Source: a bacterium
Lineage (GTDB): Bacteria; Gemmatimonadota; Gemmatimonadetes; Longimicrobiales; RSA9
Reading direction: 5' to 3'
Assembly (NCBI GenBank): GCA_003242735.1
Contig: QGVH01000014.1
Location: 1 to 64,000, forward strand
Length of the DNA: 64,000 nt
The notes below the pieces were generated by a model. It was not told where the DNA came from, ran no database searches, and worked only from the letters and a program-made list of their open reading frames with translations. The position numbers and the translations under genes are program-made. Below are positions 7,977-17,060 of the stretch, one piece after another. Positions within the stretch are counted from its first letter, which is position 1. Every line of letters begins with the position of its first letter.

Positions 7977-10748
7977 TCACTGCGTCTTCCGTTCGCCGAG
8001 CGCGATCAGGTTCGCGAGCAAGCGGTACGCGCCCGGCACGCCTGCCGGGAGCTGGCGGAACAGGGCGAGGCCGGTGTAGACGTAGGTCCCGCGGCCGACG
8101 TTCGCGACCAGCAGCGCCCCGCGCTTGGGTTCCTCGCCCGGGTCCGCCATCTCGAGCAACGGCGTGTACCGCTCGTCCCAGGTACGCGGGAAGTAGAGCC
8201 CGCGTTCCTGGACCCAGCCCTCGAAGTCCGCGTCGGTGATGCGGTTCGGGTAGCTCAGGATGGGGTGGGAGGGGTCGAGCAGCGTGACCGGAGCGGCCTC
8301 GTCCGTCACGCGGTCGTGGGGCCTGCCGATGGAGAGCGGGTACGGCGCGTAGCCGCCCTCGGACCACTCGTACTGGTTGTACTGCACGATCAGCGTGCCG
8401 CCGCCACGAACGTAGTCGAGCAGCCGCGCGTTGTTGGCGCGCAGGTCCGGGCGTAGCTCGTACGCGCGGATGCCGACGATGATGACGTCGTAGCGCGCGA
8501 GGCCGGTCGCGGACGCTGACGGCCGGTTCGGGCCCGCCGTGCCCTGCGCCGGCGCGCCGGCGCCGCTCAGTGCCGCTCCGTCCAGCAGGTCCACGGCGAT
8601 GCCGAGCTGTGCGAGTGCCTCGGGCACGCCGTCGCCGGGGCCCGCGATGTAGCCCACGCGCAGGCCGGAGGGAACGCGCACGTCGAACGCGCGCACGGTC
8701 GCGGCGGCCTCGCGGTACAGCGGCCGCGGCCGGATGTGCGGGTAGTCCACGAGCTGGAAGCCGCGGGTGTAGCTGCGGCCGTCCTCGGCGGCGAACACGG
8801 CGCGGACGGGGAAGTCGCCGGCAGCGATGCCCGCCGGCGGGTGGACCGTGAGCTCCATCACCTGCGTCTCGCCCGGCGCGGTGAACCGGACGGGCACCGC
8901 GTCCGGCTCCGCGCGCCAGCCCGCGGGCAGCTCGAGCCGGAGCGTGCCCGCGATGCCGTCCGGCGCGTAGGCGGCGAGGCGCACGCGGAACGTGAGGCGG
9001 TGGGCAGACCCGCCGTCGTCGCTGGTCCCCACCGTCCTCGCGGTGCTCAGCGGGAGGACGGCCGTCCCGGGCTCCAGCGCCACGGAGACGGCGGGCACGA
9101 CCATCACGGGGCGGCGGATCTCGCCGAGCACCCGGTCCACGATGCGGTGCTGCGCGTCCCGCTCCAGCGTGACTCGCGCGCCGGCTACGATCAGCTTGGC
9201 GCGGGCCCGGACATCCGCCGGCTGGAACGGCAGCCCGTCGATGGCCGCGTCGCCCGTCCAGCGGTACAGGTCGCCAACGCGCGGCGTGCGCAGGTAGTAC
9301 GGCTCGGTCACGGGCGCGTCCGCCGGCACGCGGACTTCGTAGCGCTGCACCAGCAGTGCACCGGGGACAACGGTGTCGCCGGGGGCGGGGTCCGGGCAGT
9401 CCCGGCCGGTCGCTGCCGAGCACGTCGCGATGAGCCGCGCCTCCCAGCCCTCCGGCAGGACGGGCGAGAGCGACCGCACCGCGACGGGCTCGGTGCCGCC
9501 GTTCCACACGGTGAGCTCGAGGCGGAACGTCTGGCCGGGAACCAGGCGCTCGTGGTCCGCCACCACGTCCAGCACGAGCCCGGCGGCGAGCGCGAGGGCG
9601 CGGTTCACGTCCTCCGCCTCCCGCGTCAGGTGGAACCGGAGTTCGCGGGCCGCGGCGCTGCGCAGCGGCTTCGCCTCGAGGAAGGAGTCCGCGCGGGCGA
9701 GCAGCTCGGCGGCGCGGGCGAGCCCCGGGACGAGGCGGTGCGGCTCCAGCGGGTTGAACTCGCTCCGCAGCGCGAGCACGGCGGCGTCGTACGCTTCGAG
9801 GAGGCGGGCGACGGGCGCGCCTGCCTTGCCGAGCGCGGCGGCGCGCTGCGCGAGGGTCGTGTCGACGCCCTCGAACGGCGTGGCTTCCTCACCCGGCAAC
9901 ACCGCGCCGTCCGGGCCGACACGGACCAGGTCGACGGACGCGGGCCCGAGGCGCTCGAGCTGCCCCATCTCCTGCGACCGGTGCCGGCTGCGGCTCGCCA
10001 TGGCGATCTGGTGGTGCGAGCGGCCGAGCAACGGATCCAGCGTACCGGTCGAGAGGCGCACCGTGACGCTGTCCGCGCCGCGCCACGGCGCCTGGTAGAG
10101 CTTGCGCGGCGAATGGGGCAGGAGCCCCTCCGAGATCTGCTCCGGGAACCGCGCGGGGTTGCCCGCCGCCTCGAACGCGGCCCGCGCCAGGATGCCTGCG
10201 GCCTGGTGCTGGCCGTGCCCGTCACGGGGCGTGCCGCTGAAGATGGAGATGACGACGTCGGGCCTGAACGCGCGAACGATCCGCACCACGTCCGCGAGGA
10301 CGGAGTCCTGCGGCCAGTGCTGGAACGCTTCGTCCGCGCTCTTGGAGAAACCGAAGTCGTATGCGCGCGTGAAGAACTGGGCCGGGCCGTCCAGTCGCCG
10401 GGCGGCCAGCAGCTCCTCGCTGCGGAGCAGCCCGAGCGCCTCCTGGAGCTCCGGCCCGATGGCGTTCTGCCCGCCCTCGCCCCGGGTGAGCGAGAGGTAG
10501 GCCACATCCGCGCCGCTGCCCAGCGCGAGGGCGCTGAGGAGCGGTGTGTTCTCGTCGTCGGGGTGCGCCGCGATGACCAGCACGCGGGCCGTGTTGCCGA
10601 GCCGGCGCAACGCCAGTCCCAGCGCGGCCGCGCCCTGGTATTCGGATTCCGCCGTCTGGGCGTGCGCCGGCGGAGCGGCGCTGAACAGCGCGGCGAGGAG
10701 CGCCGTAGCGCTGCCCAGCGTCCGGAAGCGAACGTTCATGGGGGTCAT
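7977..10748 (-). CDS. PIG-L (LmbE-like) family deacetylase, large exported form
   Basis: A 923-residue protein with a signal peptide (residues 1-30, ending APPAHAQ). The N-terminal third is a PIG-L domain: AAHPDDE at 61-66 and GHGQHQ with H178 and H181 supply the zinc ligands and catalytic Asp of N-acetyl-sugar deacetylases. The middle (about 390-650) has Ig-like strands, and the last 200 residues resemble a ThuA/GATase-like fold (VIIVGIRAYELRPDLRANNA, GGTLIVQYNQYEW). It should remove acetyl groups from an N-acetylglucosamine-type substrate outside the cytoplasm. First gene of an operon with the small membrane protein and the sodium symporter. ATG at 10748 or 10739; neither has a good ribosome site. 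Confidence 0.9.
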   Translation of the reverse strand: MTPMNVRFRTLGSATALLAALFSAAPPAHAQTAESEYQGAAALGLALRRLGNTARVLVIAAHPDDENTPLLSALALGSGADVAYLSLTRGEGGQNAIGPELQEALGLLRSEELLAARRLDGPAQFFTRAYDFGFSKSADEAFQHWPQDSVLADVVRIVRAFRPDVVISIFSGTPRDGHGQHQAAGILARAAFEAAGNPARFPEQISEGLLPHSPRKLYQAPWRGADSVTVRLSTGTLDPLLGRSHHQIAMASRSRHRSQEMGQLERLGPASVDLVRVGPDGAVLPGEEATPFEGVDTTLAQRAAALGKAGAPVARLLEAYDAAVLALRSEFNPLEPHRLVPGLARAAELLARADSFLEAKPLRSAAARELRFHLTREAEDVNRALALAAGLVLDVVADHERLVPGQTFRLELTVWNGGTEPVAVRSLSPVLPEGWEARLIATCSAATGRDCPDPAPGDTVVPGALLVQRYEVRVPADAPVTEPYYLRTPRVGDLYRWTGDAAIDGLPFQPADVRARAKLIVAGARVTLERDAQHRIVDRVLGEIRRPVMVVPAVSVALEPGTAVLPLSTARTVGTSDDGGSAHRLTFRVRLAAYAPDGIAGTLRLELPAGWRAEPDAVPVRFTAPGETQVMELTVHPPAGIAAGDFPVRAVFAAEDGRSYTRGFQLVDYPHIRPRPLYREAAATVRAFDVRVPSGLRVGYIAGPGDGVPEALAQLGIAVDLLDGAALSGAGAPAQGTAGPNRPSASATGLARYDVIIVGIRAYELRPDLRANNARLLDYVRGGGTLIVQYNQYEWSEGGYAPYPLSIGRPHDRVTDEAAPVTLLDPSHPILSYPNRITDADFEGWVQERGLYFPRTWDERYTPLLEMADPGEEPKRGALLVANVGRGTYVYTGLALFRQLPAGVPGAYRLLANLIALGERKTQ

Positions 10749-10865
10749 GCCGGAGAAGGTATCCGGGACCGGCCGATGCGCAAGGCGGGCGCGGATCGCC
10801 GTTGGAGGTGCCGATCGCGCCTCGTCGCGTCGGGTCGGGCCCTCCCCGGGCGTCCCGGCGAGAGC

Positions 10866-11046
10866 GAGCCGCAGGCGCCGGTCTGGCCGCCGAGCCGCAG
10901 GCGCCGGTGTGGTTGCCGCGCCGGAGGTCCCGGTGGCTCGCCGGGCGGCATGCGCCGGTGTGGTCGCCGTGTCGGAGGCCCCAGTGCGCTCGCCGAGCAG
11001 CAGGCCCCGGCGTGGTCGCCGATCGCCAAGCTCCGGTGTGGTCGGG
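10866..11046. repeat. 26-bp degenerate tandem repeat, seven units
   Basis: Units begin at 10866, 10892, 10918 (25 bp), 10943, 10969, 10995 and 11021. They share a core close to GCAGGCGCCGGTGTGGTCGCC, most conserved in the CCGGTGTGG part. Units are 70-90% alike by eye. The period is not a multiple of three, so the array is not a coding repeat. Units are directly adjacent with no spacers, which excludes CRISPR. Confidence 0.8.
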
Positions 11047-11100
11047 CATCATGTCCCGCTCGGCTGCGTGTCCCGTTCGCCTGCCGAGGGCGCGGCAAAC

Positions 11101-11124
11101 CCCCGTGCTCGTCGCGGCACGGGG
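11101..11124. repeat. Hairpin, 8-bp perfect stem
   Basis: CCCCGTGC at 11101-11108 pairs with GCACGGGG at 11117-11124 around an 8-base loop. No T run follows on either strand, so it does not look like a simple terminator. Confidence 0.6.
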
Positions 11125-11192
11125 ACCTGCACGTGGACGTTGACCGCGCCGGGGGCGGGAAAGCCCCCCAGCCCCCCGCACGGGCCGGCGCT

Positions 11193-11229
11193 GTGGAACT
11201 TCGCCGTGCTGGGCACGGCGAAGTTCCAC
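11193..11229. repeat. Long palindrome, 17-bp perfect stem with 3-base loop
   Basis: GTGGAACTTCGCCGTGC (11193-11209) is followed by TGG and its exact reverse complement (11213-11229). An outer pair, CGGGCCG (from 11181) and CGGCCCG (to 11250), extends the symmetry beyond an internal bulge. There is no T run, so termination is unlikely. Its role could be protein binding, an RNA structure or a mobile palindromic element. Confidence 0.78.
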
Positions 11230-11553
11230 GACGCAGCGTCGCACGGCCCGCGAGCACGGACGTTTGCCGCCCTCCACGGGGCGGGCCCGCTCCCGAGGTG
11301 GGCATCCGCTGGAGCGGCGTGCTGGAGCGACTTGCTCCCCGCCGACACAGCCCCTTCGTGCGTGCCGGCCGGCTCCGTGCCCGTGCCGGCGCGGGCGCGC
11401 GAGGAGGGCGCCGCCGGGGAGCAACAGCCCCGCTGGATCAGCTCGGCGATCCTGGCCCGGTCGTCCAGCGGAGGGCGCCGCCGGGCCGCGGCCACTCGCC
11501 GTCGCGGCGCGCCGCACCGGTTCGACTGGGCGCGGCGGTTCCGCCCCCGGCTC

Positions 11554-12201
11554 TCACCCCACCGCTGCCTTGATCCTCGCCACGACCATCTCGACCGCCA
11601 CGCGGTTGTAGCCGCCCTCCGGGATGATCACGTCCGCGTAGCGCATGCTGGGCTGCACGAACTCGAGGTGCATCGGCCGCACGGTGGCGACGTATTGCCG
11701 GATCACGGATTCGACGGTGCGGCCGCGCTCGGCCACGTCCCGCTGGAGGCGGCGGATCAGCCGCACATCCGCATCCGCGTCTACGAAGATGCGGATGTCC
11801 ATGAGCCGCCGGAGCTCGGGCTCGTAGAGGATCAAGATCCCTTCGACGACGATCACCGCGCGCGCCGGCTTGTGCTCCGTTTCCGGGCGGCGAGAGTGGG
11901 TGGTGAAGTCGTAGACGGGGCACTCCACCGCCTCGCCGCGGCGCAGCGCCTCGAGGTGCCGGACCAGGAGCGGCGTGTCGAACGCGTCCGGGTGGTCGTA
12001 GTTCAGGCGCGCGCGCTCCTCTGGCGGGAGGTGGGAGTTGTCCCTGTAGTACGAGTCCTGGTGCAGCACGGTCACGCGGTCCGCGCCGATGGCCCGTACG
12101 ATCTCCGCGACGACGGTCGTCTTGCCCGAGCCGCTGCCGCCCGCGATCCCCACGACCAGCGGCTGTCGCACGGCGTCGCTCATCTCGGTGGCGGCGGTCA
12201 T
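11554..12201 (-). CDS. udk: Uridine kinase
   Basis: A 215-residue P-loop kinase. GIAGGSGSGKTTVVAEIVR (residues 18-36) is the Walker A region. DSYYRD with an Asp/Tyr-rich segment, then LNYDHPDAFD (about 67-75), is the nucleoside-binding signature of uridine kinases. AVIVVEGILILYEPELRRLM and the lid RRLQRDVAERGRT follow in family order. It phosphorylates uridine and cytidine with ATP/GTP in pyrimidine salvage, in the cytoplasm. Its ATG overlaps the stop of the upstream transporter gene by four bases (12198-12201), so the two are coupled. Phosphoribulokinase is a related alternative but is less likely given the YDHPDAFD motif. Confidence 0.93.
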   Translation of the reverse strand: MTAATEMSDAVRQPLVVGIAGGSGSGKTTVVAEIVRAIGADRVTVLHQDSYYRDNSHLPPEERARLNYDHPDAFDTPLLVRHLEALRRGEAVECPVYDFTTHSRRPETEHKPARAVIVVEGILILYEPELRRLMDIRIFVDADADVRLIRRLQRDVAERGRTVESVIRQYVATVRPMHLEFVQPSMRYADVIIPEGGYNRVAVEMVVARIKAAVG

Positions 12202-13457
12202 CGGGACAACACCAGCGCGCCCCACAGTGTGGACAGCAGCGCGAGGGGGACGCCGACCCGCGCATATTCCATGAAGCCGAGCCGCACGCCGCGCGCGGCG
12301 GCGCGCTCGGCGACGATCAGGTTCGCCATGGATCCGATCAGGATGAGGTTGCCTGCGAACGTGGCGCTCATCGCGAGCACCAGCCACAGCTCGCGTGCGT
12401 CCGGCAGCGAGGGCACGACGGGCGCCCACAGCAGCACGGCGGGCACGTTGGACACCAGGTTCGAGAGCACCAGCATGATGCCGCTCACGGCGGCCGCGCG
12501 CTCGAGGCCGTTGCCTTCCAGGCGCGGCGCGGCGGCGGCCGTGATCGCGTCCACCACGCCCGTGGTCTCGAGGCCGCGCATGAGTACGAACAGCGCGGCG
12601 AAGAACAGGAGCAGGGGCCACTCGATGCGGGCCAGGGCGGGCGCGGGGTCGCGGCGCGCCACGGCGATCATCAGCGCCCCGGCGGAGACGGCGACGAGCG
12701 GCAGGGAGAGCCCCGCCAGCCAGCCCACGAGCGCGAGGGCGAAGATCGCCAGCCCGCTCCGCGCCAGCGGCCAGTCCATGGTGACCGGCGGGCCCTGCAC
12801 CGGCGTGGCGAAGGGGCGATCGAGCTCGCGGCGGTACAGCCAGGCGAGGACCGCGTAGTTGAGGAGCAGCGCGCCGGCGCCCACGGGCAGCATGGCGAGG
12901 AAGAAGTCGGCGAAGGTGAAGCCGCCGCGGAGCCCGATCAGCATGTTCTGCGGGTTCCCGGTCAGCGTCAGCACCGACCCCGAGTTGGAGGCGGTGGCCA
13001 GGGCGATCAGGTACGGCACGGGCCGCACACCGAGCGGGCGCAGCACTTCGAGCAGCAGCGGCGTGAGCACCAGGCAGACCGTGTCGTTGACGAAGAGCGC
13101 GGACAGCACCCCGGAGATGAGGACGACGGCGGCGAGGAGCGTGCGGGGCGTCGTCGCCCGCTCGACGATGCGCTGCGCGACCCACTCGAAGAAGCGCGCC
13201 TCCTCGAGGTAGCCCACCACGATCATGAGTCCGAGGAGGAAGACGATGACGTCCATGTCGATGGCCGCGTAGGCCTCGGCGAGGGGCAGGCGGCCGATGG
13301 CGACCATGGCGACGGCGCCGAGCAGCGACGCCGCCGGCCGGTTCATCGGCACGCCGGGCAGGCGCTGGAACGAGATCAGGACGTAGGCGGCGAAGAAGAT
13401 CGCCGCGCGGATCAGCTCGAGGGGCACCGCCACCCCGTATCCGACCATGGTTTGCAT
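12198..13457 (-). CDS. SLC13/ArsB-type anion transporter
   Basis: A 419-residue membrane protein with about 11 hydrophobic segments. ALFVNDTVCLVLTPLLLEVL, then TASNSGSVLTLTGNPQNMLI and, in the second half, SNLVSNVPAVLLW and SATFAGNLILIGSMANLIV, are the paired hairpin/NxP motifs of the ArsB/NhaD/CitM superfamily. The substrate could be a dicarboxylate, citrate, sulfate or arsenite; the motifs do not decide. The start MQTMVGYG lies only six bases after a perfect TATAAT on the minus strand, so the mRNA may be leaderless. Overlaps udk by four bases. Confidence 0.9.
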   Translation of the reverse strand: MQTMVGYGVAVPLELIRAAIFFAAYVLISFQRLPGVPMNRPAASLLGAVAMVAIGRLPLAEAYAAIDMDVIVFLLGLMIVVGYLEEARFFEWVAQRIVERATTPRTLLAAVVLISGVLSALFVNDTVCLVLTPLLLEVLRPLGVRPVPYLIALATASNSGSVLTLTGNPQNMLIGLRGGFTFADFFLAMLPVGAGALLLNYAVLAWLYRRELDRPFATPVQGPPVTMDWPLARSGLAIFALALVGWLAGLSLPLVAVSAGALMIAVARRDPAPALARIEWPLLLFFAALFVLMRGLETTGVVDAITAAAAPRLEGNGLERAAAVSGIMLVLSNLVSNVPAVLLWAPVVPSLPDARELWLVLAMSATFAGNLILIGSMANLIVAERAAARGVRLGFMEYARVGVPLALLSTLWGALVLSR

Positions 13458-13463
13458 GCGGGC

Positions 13464-13469
13464 ATTATA
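13464..13469 (-). promoter_or_regulatory. Consensus -10 box immediately upstream of the transporter start
   Basis: TATAAT on the minus strand ends six bases before the ATG at 13457. With a normal 6-8 base spacing to +1, transcription would begin at or next to the start codon, giving a leaderless message. No good -35 box is visible 16-18 bases upstream. Confidence 0.5.
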
Positions 13470-13499
13470 CTGGGTGGACCGGCGATCCGCTCGGTCACC

Positions 13500-13820
13500 C
13501 CTCGCGCCGCCGGGTGCCGCTGCGCCTGGCACCGGCGGCGCGAGGCGCCGCCCGGGCCCCGCTGCGGTGGGCTCCACTTCGTCGGCTTCCACGGGGCCGG
13601 GTCCCGCAGCCTGCGGCTGCTGGGCTGCGCGTCGGCGGCGCTGGAGGCAGGCTGCTGGCTCGACGCTCCGGGCATGGCAACCTCCAGCGCCGGCGCCGCC
13701 GGCGCGCAGCCCGGGTCTCCGAAGGCCGGAGCCGAGGGGCGCAGCCCTGGAGCCCGGGCGCGGCTCCGCCGCGCCGGAGCCCAGCGAAGCGGAACCCGGG
13801 GCGCGGGCAGCGCGCTCTAG
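13500..13820. repeat. GC-rich palindromic intergenic repeat cluster (copy 1)
   Basis: This gene-free stretch is a mosaic of short imperfect palindromes built from words such as CCGGAGCCC, GGAGCCCGGGCGCGGC and GCGCAGCCC. The same words recur at 20780-21016 and 37938-38064. No gene, promoter or T-run terminator is clear here. Confidence 0.5.
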
Positions 13821-13882
13821 CACGATGAGTGCAGGGCAGTCCCACGGGCACCGACACCCGCAACCCGACCAAGGAGACCCCA

Positions 13883-14314
13883 ATGACGCAGCGGGCGAAG
13901 GACGGCGACCACGTCGCCGTGCACTACACCGGCAGGCTCGAGGACGGGACCGTGTTCGACAGCTCCCGGGGCGGGGCGCCGATCGAGTTCGAGCTGGGCA
14001 GCGGCACGGTGATCCCCGGCTTCGACAACGCCGTCCGTGGCATGGCGGTGGGCGAGCACCGCGAGATCCGGATCGCGCCGGAGGACGCGTACGGCCCCCG
14101 ACGCGAAGAGCTGCGGGTGCCGGTGCCGAGGGACCAGTTCCCCCCGGACGTGGACCCGCAGGTCGGCCAAGTGTTGGCCGTGCAGGTCGCGCCGGGGCAG
14201 GACGCGCTGGCCACCATCACGGCCGTGGATGAGGAGACGGTCACGCTGGACCTGAACCATCCGCTCGCGGGCGAGACGCTGGTCTTCGACATCGAGCTGA
14301 TGGACATCCGCTGA
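13883..14314 (+). CDS. FKBP-type peptidyl-prolyl isomerase, SlyD-like
   Basis: A 143-residue protein with the SlyD arrangement: an FKBP core in two halves (HVAVHYTGRLEDGTVFDSSR and TLVFDIELMDIR) enclosing an insert-in-flap domain (about residues 70-120, EDAYGPRREELRVPVPRDQF). The motif GTVIPGFDNAVRGMAVGE, which lines the active site, is complete. It catalyses proline cis/trans isomerisation and acts as a chaperone. The His-rich metal tail of E. coli SlyD is absent. The ATG at 13883 follows AAGGAG with seven bases spacing and is preferred over an upstream in-frame ATG at 13829. Confidence 0.95.
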   Translation: MTQRAKDGDHVAVHYTGRLEDGTVFDSSRGGAPIEFELGSGTVIPGFDNAVRGMAVGEHREIRIAPEDAYGPRREELRVPVPRDQFPPDVDPQVGQVLAVQVAPGQDALATITAVDEETVTLDLNHPLAGETLVFDIELMDIR

Positions 14315-14533
14315 GGGCGCCGGCCGTCCGGCCGCGACGGTCGCTGCTCGGAGGGAACACGGCGGGAACAGGCCAGCGTCCGGCCCGGACGCCGGAGGGA
14401 TCCGTGTCGTGCCCGGTCCGCGCGTCCGCTGCGGCGGAGTGGAAGGGAGGTGTGCGTCGTCGGGGCGGGTGCGACCTCCGGCGCGGCGCTCGCCGTGCGG
14501 GAAGGTGGCTGAGGGGAAGGAGGGTGTCTCCGA

Positions 14534-14776
14534 ATGCCGAAGGAACTCGAGTTCGATTGCGAGGCCGGCCGCTGTACCTGGCGCTGGGACGCCAACGCCT
14601 ATCCCACGGACCGGATCACGCTCCGGATCCGGACGCCGGACGGCGCCAGCGAGCTGCGTGAGGTGCCGAACACCGGCGAGCTGGTGCTGCCGGACGACCT
14701 GGCGGTCGAGGAGATCGTCTCCGAAGGCCGTGGGGGGCAGGGCCGGCGGCCGCGCTGGCGGGGGCCGGGCGGTTGA
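14534..14776 (+). CDS. Small protein of unknown function
   Basis: An 80-residue open frame starting ATG after AAGGAGGG, which supports translation. It begins MPKELEFDCEAGRCTWRWDA with two cysteines, continues with beta-strand-like TDRITLRIRTPDGASELREV, and ends in a basic Gly/Arg tail. No signal peptide or membrane helix. I do not recognise a family. It stands alone on the plus strand, between the FKBP gene and the decayed permease. Confidence 0.6.
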   Translation: MPKELEFDCEAGRCTWRWDANAYPTDRITLRIRTPDGASELREVPNTGELVLPDDLAVEEIVSEGRGGQGRRPRWRGPGG

Positions 14777-14899
14777 GCCGGACCGGCGCGGACCGTCCCC
14801 CCGGCGCCGGACACGGCTGTCCTGGACGCGCTGTTTGCCGAGCTGCTGCGATCCCGGATACGTAGCGTACGGCTGGAGCCGGCCGCCGCCCCCCGCGGC

Positions 14900-16850
14900 C
14901 TAGTCGCCGCGCAGCGCCCGCATCGGGTCCAATCGCGCGGTGCGCACCGCCGGGACGACGCTCGCGGCGAGCGTGGCCGTGACCAGCAACCCGACGACAC
15001 TCCCGCGAAGACCAGCGGATCGGTCGACGTCGCGCCGAAGAGGACCGACTCGAGCGCACGGGCGACCGCGAACGCCAGCGCGAGGCCGACCGCCGCGCCG
15101 GCCAGCACCATCACGGTACCTTCCCTCAACACCAGAGCGACGACATCTGCGGTCCGCGCGCCGACCGCCATGCGGATGCCGATCTCCCTCATCCGCCGCG
15201 AGACGACATACGCAATGACGCCGTAGGGTCCCGTCGCCGCGAGGAGAAGCGCGACGACGGCGAACGCACCGAGCAACGAACTCATCAGGCGCTCGGGAGA
15301 GATGTACTCGTCGATCACGCGCCGCATGGTGCGCTCCCGTGCAATCGCCGCGTCCGGCTCGAGCGCGACGATCTCACGCCGGACGGCGGCGGTGAGTGCG
15401 GCCGGGTCGCCGTCGACCAGGATCGCGAGGTAAGCCGAGCGCGACGGCCACTGCGCCTGCGGGACGTCGATCTCAGGTTGCGGCGGGTTGGCAGGGCCCG
15501 CGTGGCGGACGTCGCCCCTGTCCGGCCGCCGTCCGCGCCGCAGCCGGATGCCCAGCGCCTCGAGGTAGCCCGGGGTGATCGACCGCCAGCCCGCCCGAAG
15601 GACCTCGTCGGGCCGCGTTGGCGCGCGGCCCTCGATCGCGAACCGAACGCTGGGACTGGACCGAGCCATCGGCAGCACGTTGACCATGCCGGCCGCACGC
15701 ACCCCGGGCAACGTGGCAACGCGCTCCATGAGCCGCCGCTGGAAATCCGGGATGCCCTCGCCGCTCGCGTACTCGTGCCGCGGCAGCGCGATCTCGAGGG
15801 TCAGGACATTGTCCGCCCGGAAGCCGGGATCCGCCTCGACGAGCCGGATCAAGCTGCGCACCATGAGGCCGGCGCCGACGAGGAGCGTGAGTGCAAGCGC
15901 GATCCGACCCGCGACCAGGGCGCGTCGGAGCCGCGTGCCGGGGCGACCTTCCGTGCCACCCACGCTGTCGCGCAGCGCGTTCGCAACGTCCGCGCGACTC
16001 GCGCGCAGCGCCGGCGCCCCGCCGAAGAGCAGGGCGGTTACAGCGGTCAGCACCGGAGTAAAGACCAGGGCCGGCCATCCACGGTCATGCGGTCCCACCC
16101 GGCGACGAAGCTAGCCAGCTCGGCCGGGATCGACCGCCGCAGGAGGGAGGTCGCGCCGACGGCGAGGGCCGTTCCTGTGAGGGCACCGCCGAGGGCGAGC
16201 AACGCGCTCTCGGTCAGGAGTTGCCGGGCGATGCGACGACGCCCCGCGCCGAGTGCGGCCCGGACCGCCAGCTCGCGGCCGCGGCCCGCCGCCCGTGCGA
16301 GCAGCATGTTGGCCACGTTCGCGCACGCGATCAACAGGACGAAAGCGGCCGCGCCGAGCAGGATCGACAGCAGCGTGCGTCGGTAGCCGGTCTGGTAGTC
16401 CTGGAGCGTCTGGACGCGCACACCCCAGCCGCCGCGGTCCAGCCCTGCGGCCTCGGCGGCCCGCGCACCGACTGCGGTCAACGAGGCGCGAGCGCGATCG
16501 AGCGAAACGCCCGGCGCCAGTCGCCCGATGACATCGAGGTCGTTGTACCGGCGCTCCTCGGGCTGGAGTGCAAGGGGGACCCAGAGTTCAGCGTTGGGCG
16601 GGAACCGGGCCGCCTGGGGGAGCACGCCGACGACCGTGCGGGGTGAGCCATCCAGTTCGACGGTGCGCCCGATGATCGTCGGGTCGGCGCCGAAGGAACT
16701 GCGCCAGAGCTGCTCGCTCAGCACGACGACGCCGTCCCGGCCGGGCGCCTCCTCGTACCGCGGGCGCGAGCCCGAGACCGATACCGTCGGGGAGCGCACC
16801 TCAGATGATGAACCGGCGCCGGACCGCTCCGATCTGAAGCCGACCCCTTC
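14900..16850 (-). pseudogene. Decayed MacB/FtsX-like ABC permease (ADOP type)
   Basis: Three reading frames together encode most of a permease. Frame A (to about 16060) has VVVLSEQLWRSSFGADPTII, ELWVPLALQPEERRYND and ACANVANMLLARAAGRGREL. Frame B continues TALLFGGAPALRASRADVAN, through IALPRHEYASGEGIPDFQRR to VSRRMREIGIRMAVGARTAD. Frame C has the last TM and VRTARLDPMRALRGD before TAG (14900-14902). Both shifts, near 16060 and 15000, look like single missing bases. The N-terminal first TM and part of the periplasmic domain are also missing, and no ATPase lies nearby. Members export or act mechanically in the envelope; this one should be inactive. Confidence 0.85.
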
Positions 16851-17060
16851 AGCACCAACGGTGCCGCGCCGTGGGGCCTCGTCGGTCCCTCCGGAGGCGG
16901 GAGATGGCCTCCGAAGCGTCGGAATCAGCCTTCCCTTCGGCGCCAAGCACGCGGGACCGCGCTTCCTGAAAGCGGCCAGTCGCCTGGGTCGGCACGCGGC
17001 CGCCCGTTCGCCGGACCCGCGCGACCGTTGCGAAGCCGGCGCGCGGGTCGGCCGCCTGGC

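Larger units (their letters stand above)
10749..11553. other. Gene-free region with tandem repeat and palindromes
   Basis: About 800 bases between the PIG-L and uridine kinase genes hold no convincing gene: open frames on both strands are Arg/Ala/Pro/Gly-rich and match no family. Instead there is a 26-bp tandem repeat (10866-11046), an 8-bp stem hairpin (11101-11124) and a 17-bp stem hairpin (11193-11229) flanked by a second 7-bp dyad. Confidence 0.75.

Noticed and set aside
6017-8239. Long plus-strand open frames opposite the symporter and PIG-L genes
   Set aside because: Composition is His/Arg/Glu/Gly-rich as expected for antisense of high-GC genes; the minus-strand proteins match families over their full length.
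10866-11046. CRISPR array
   Set aside because: Units are directly adjacent, with no spacers, and diverge throughout; this is a simple tandem repeat.
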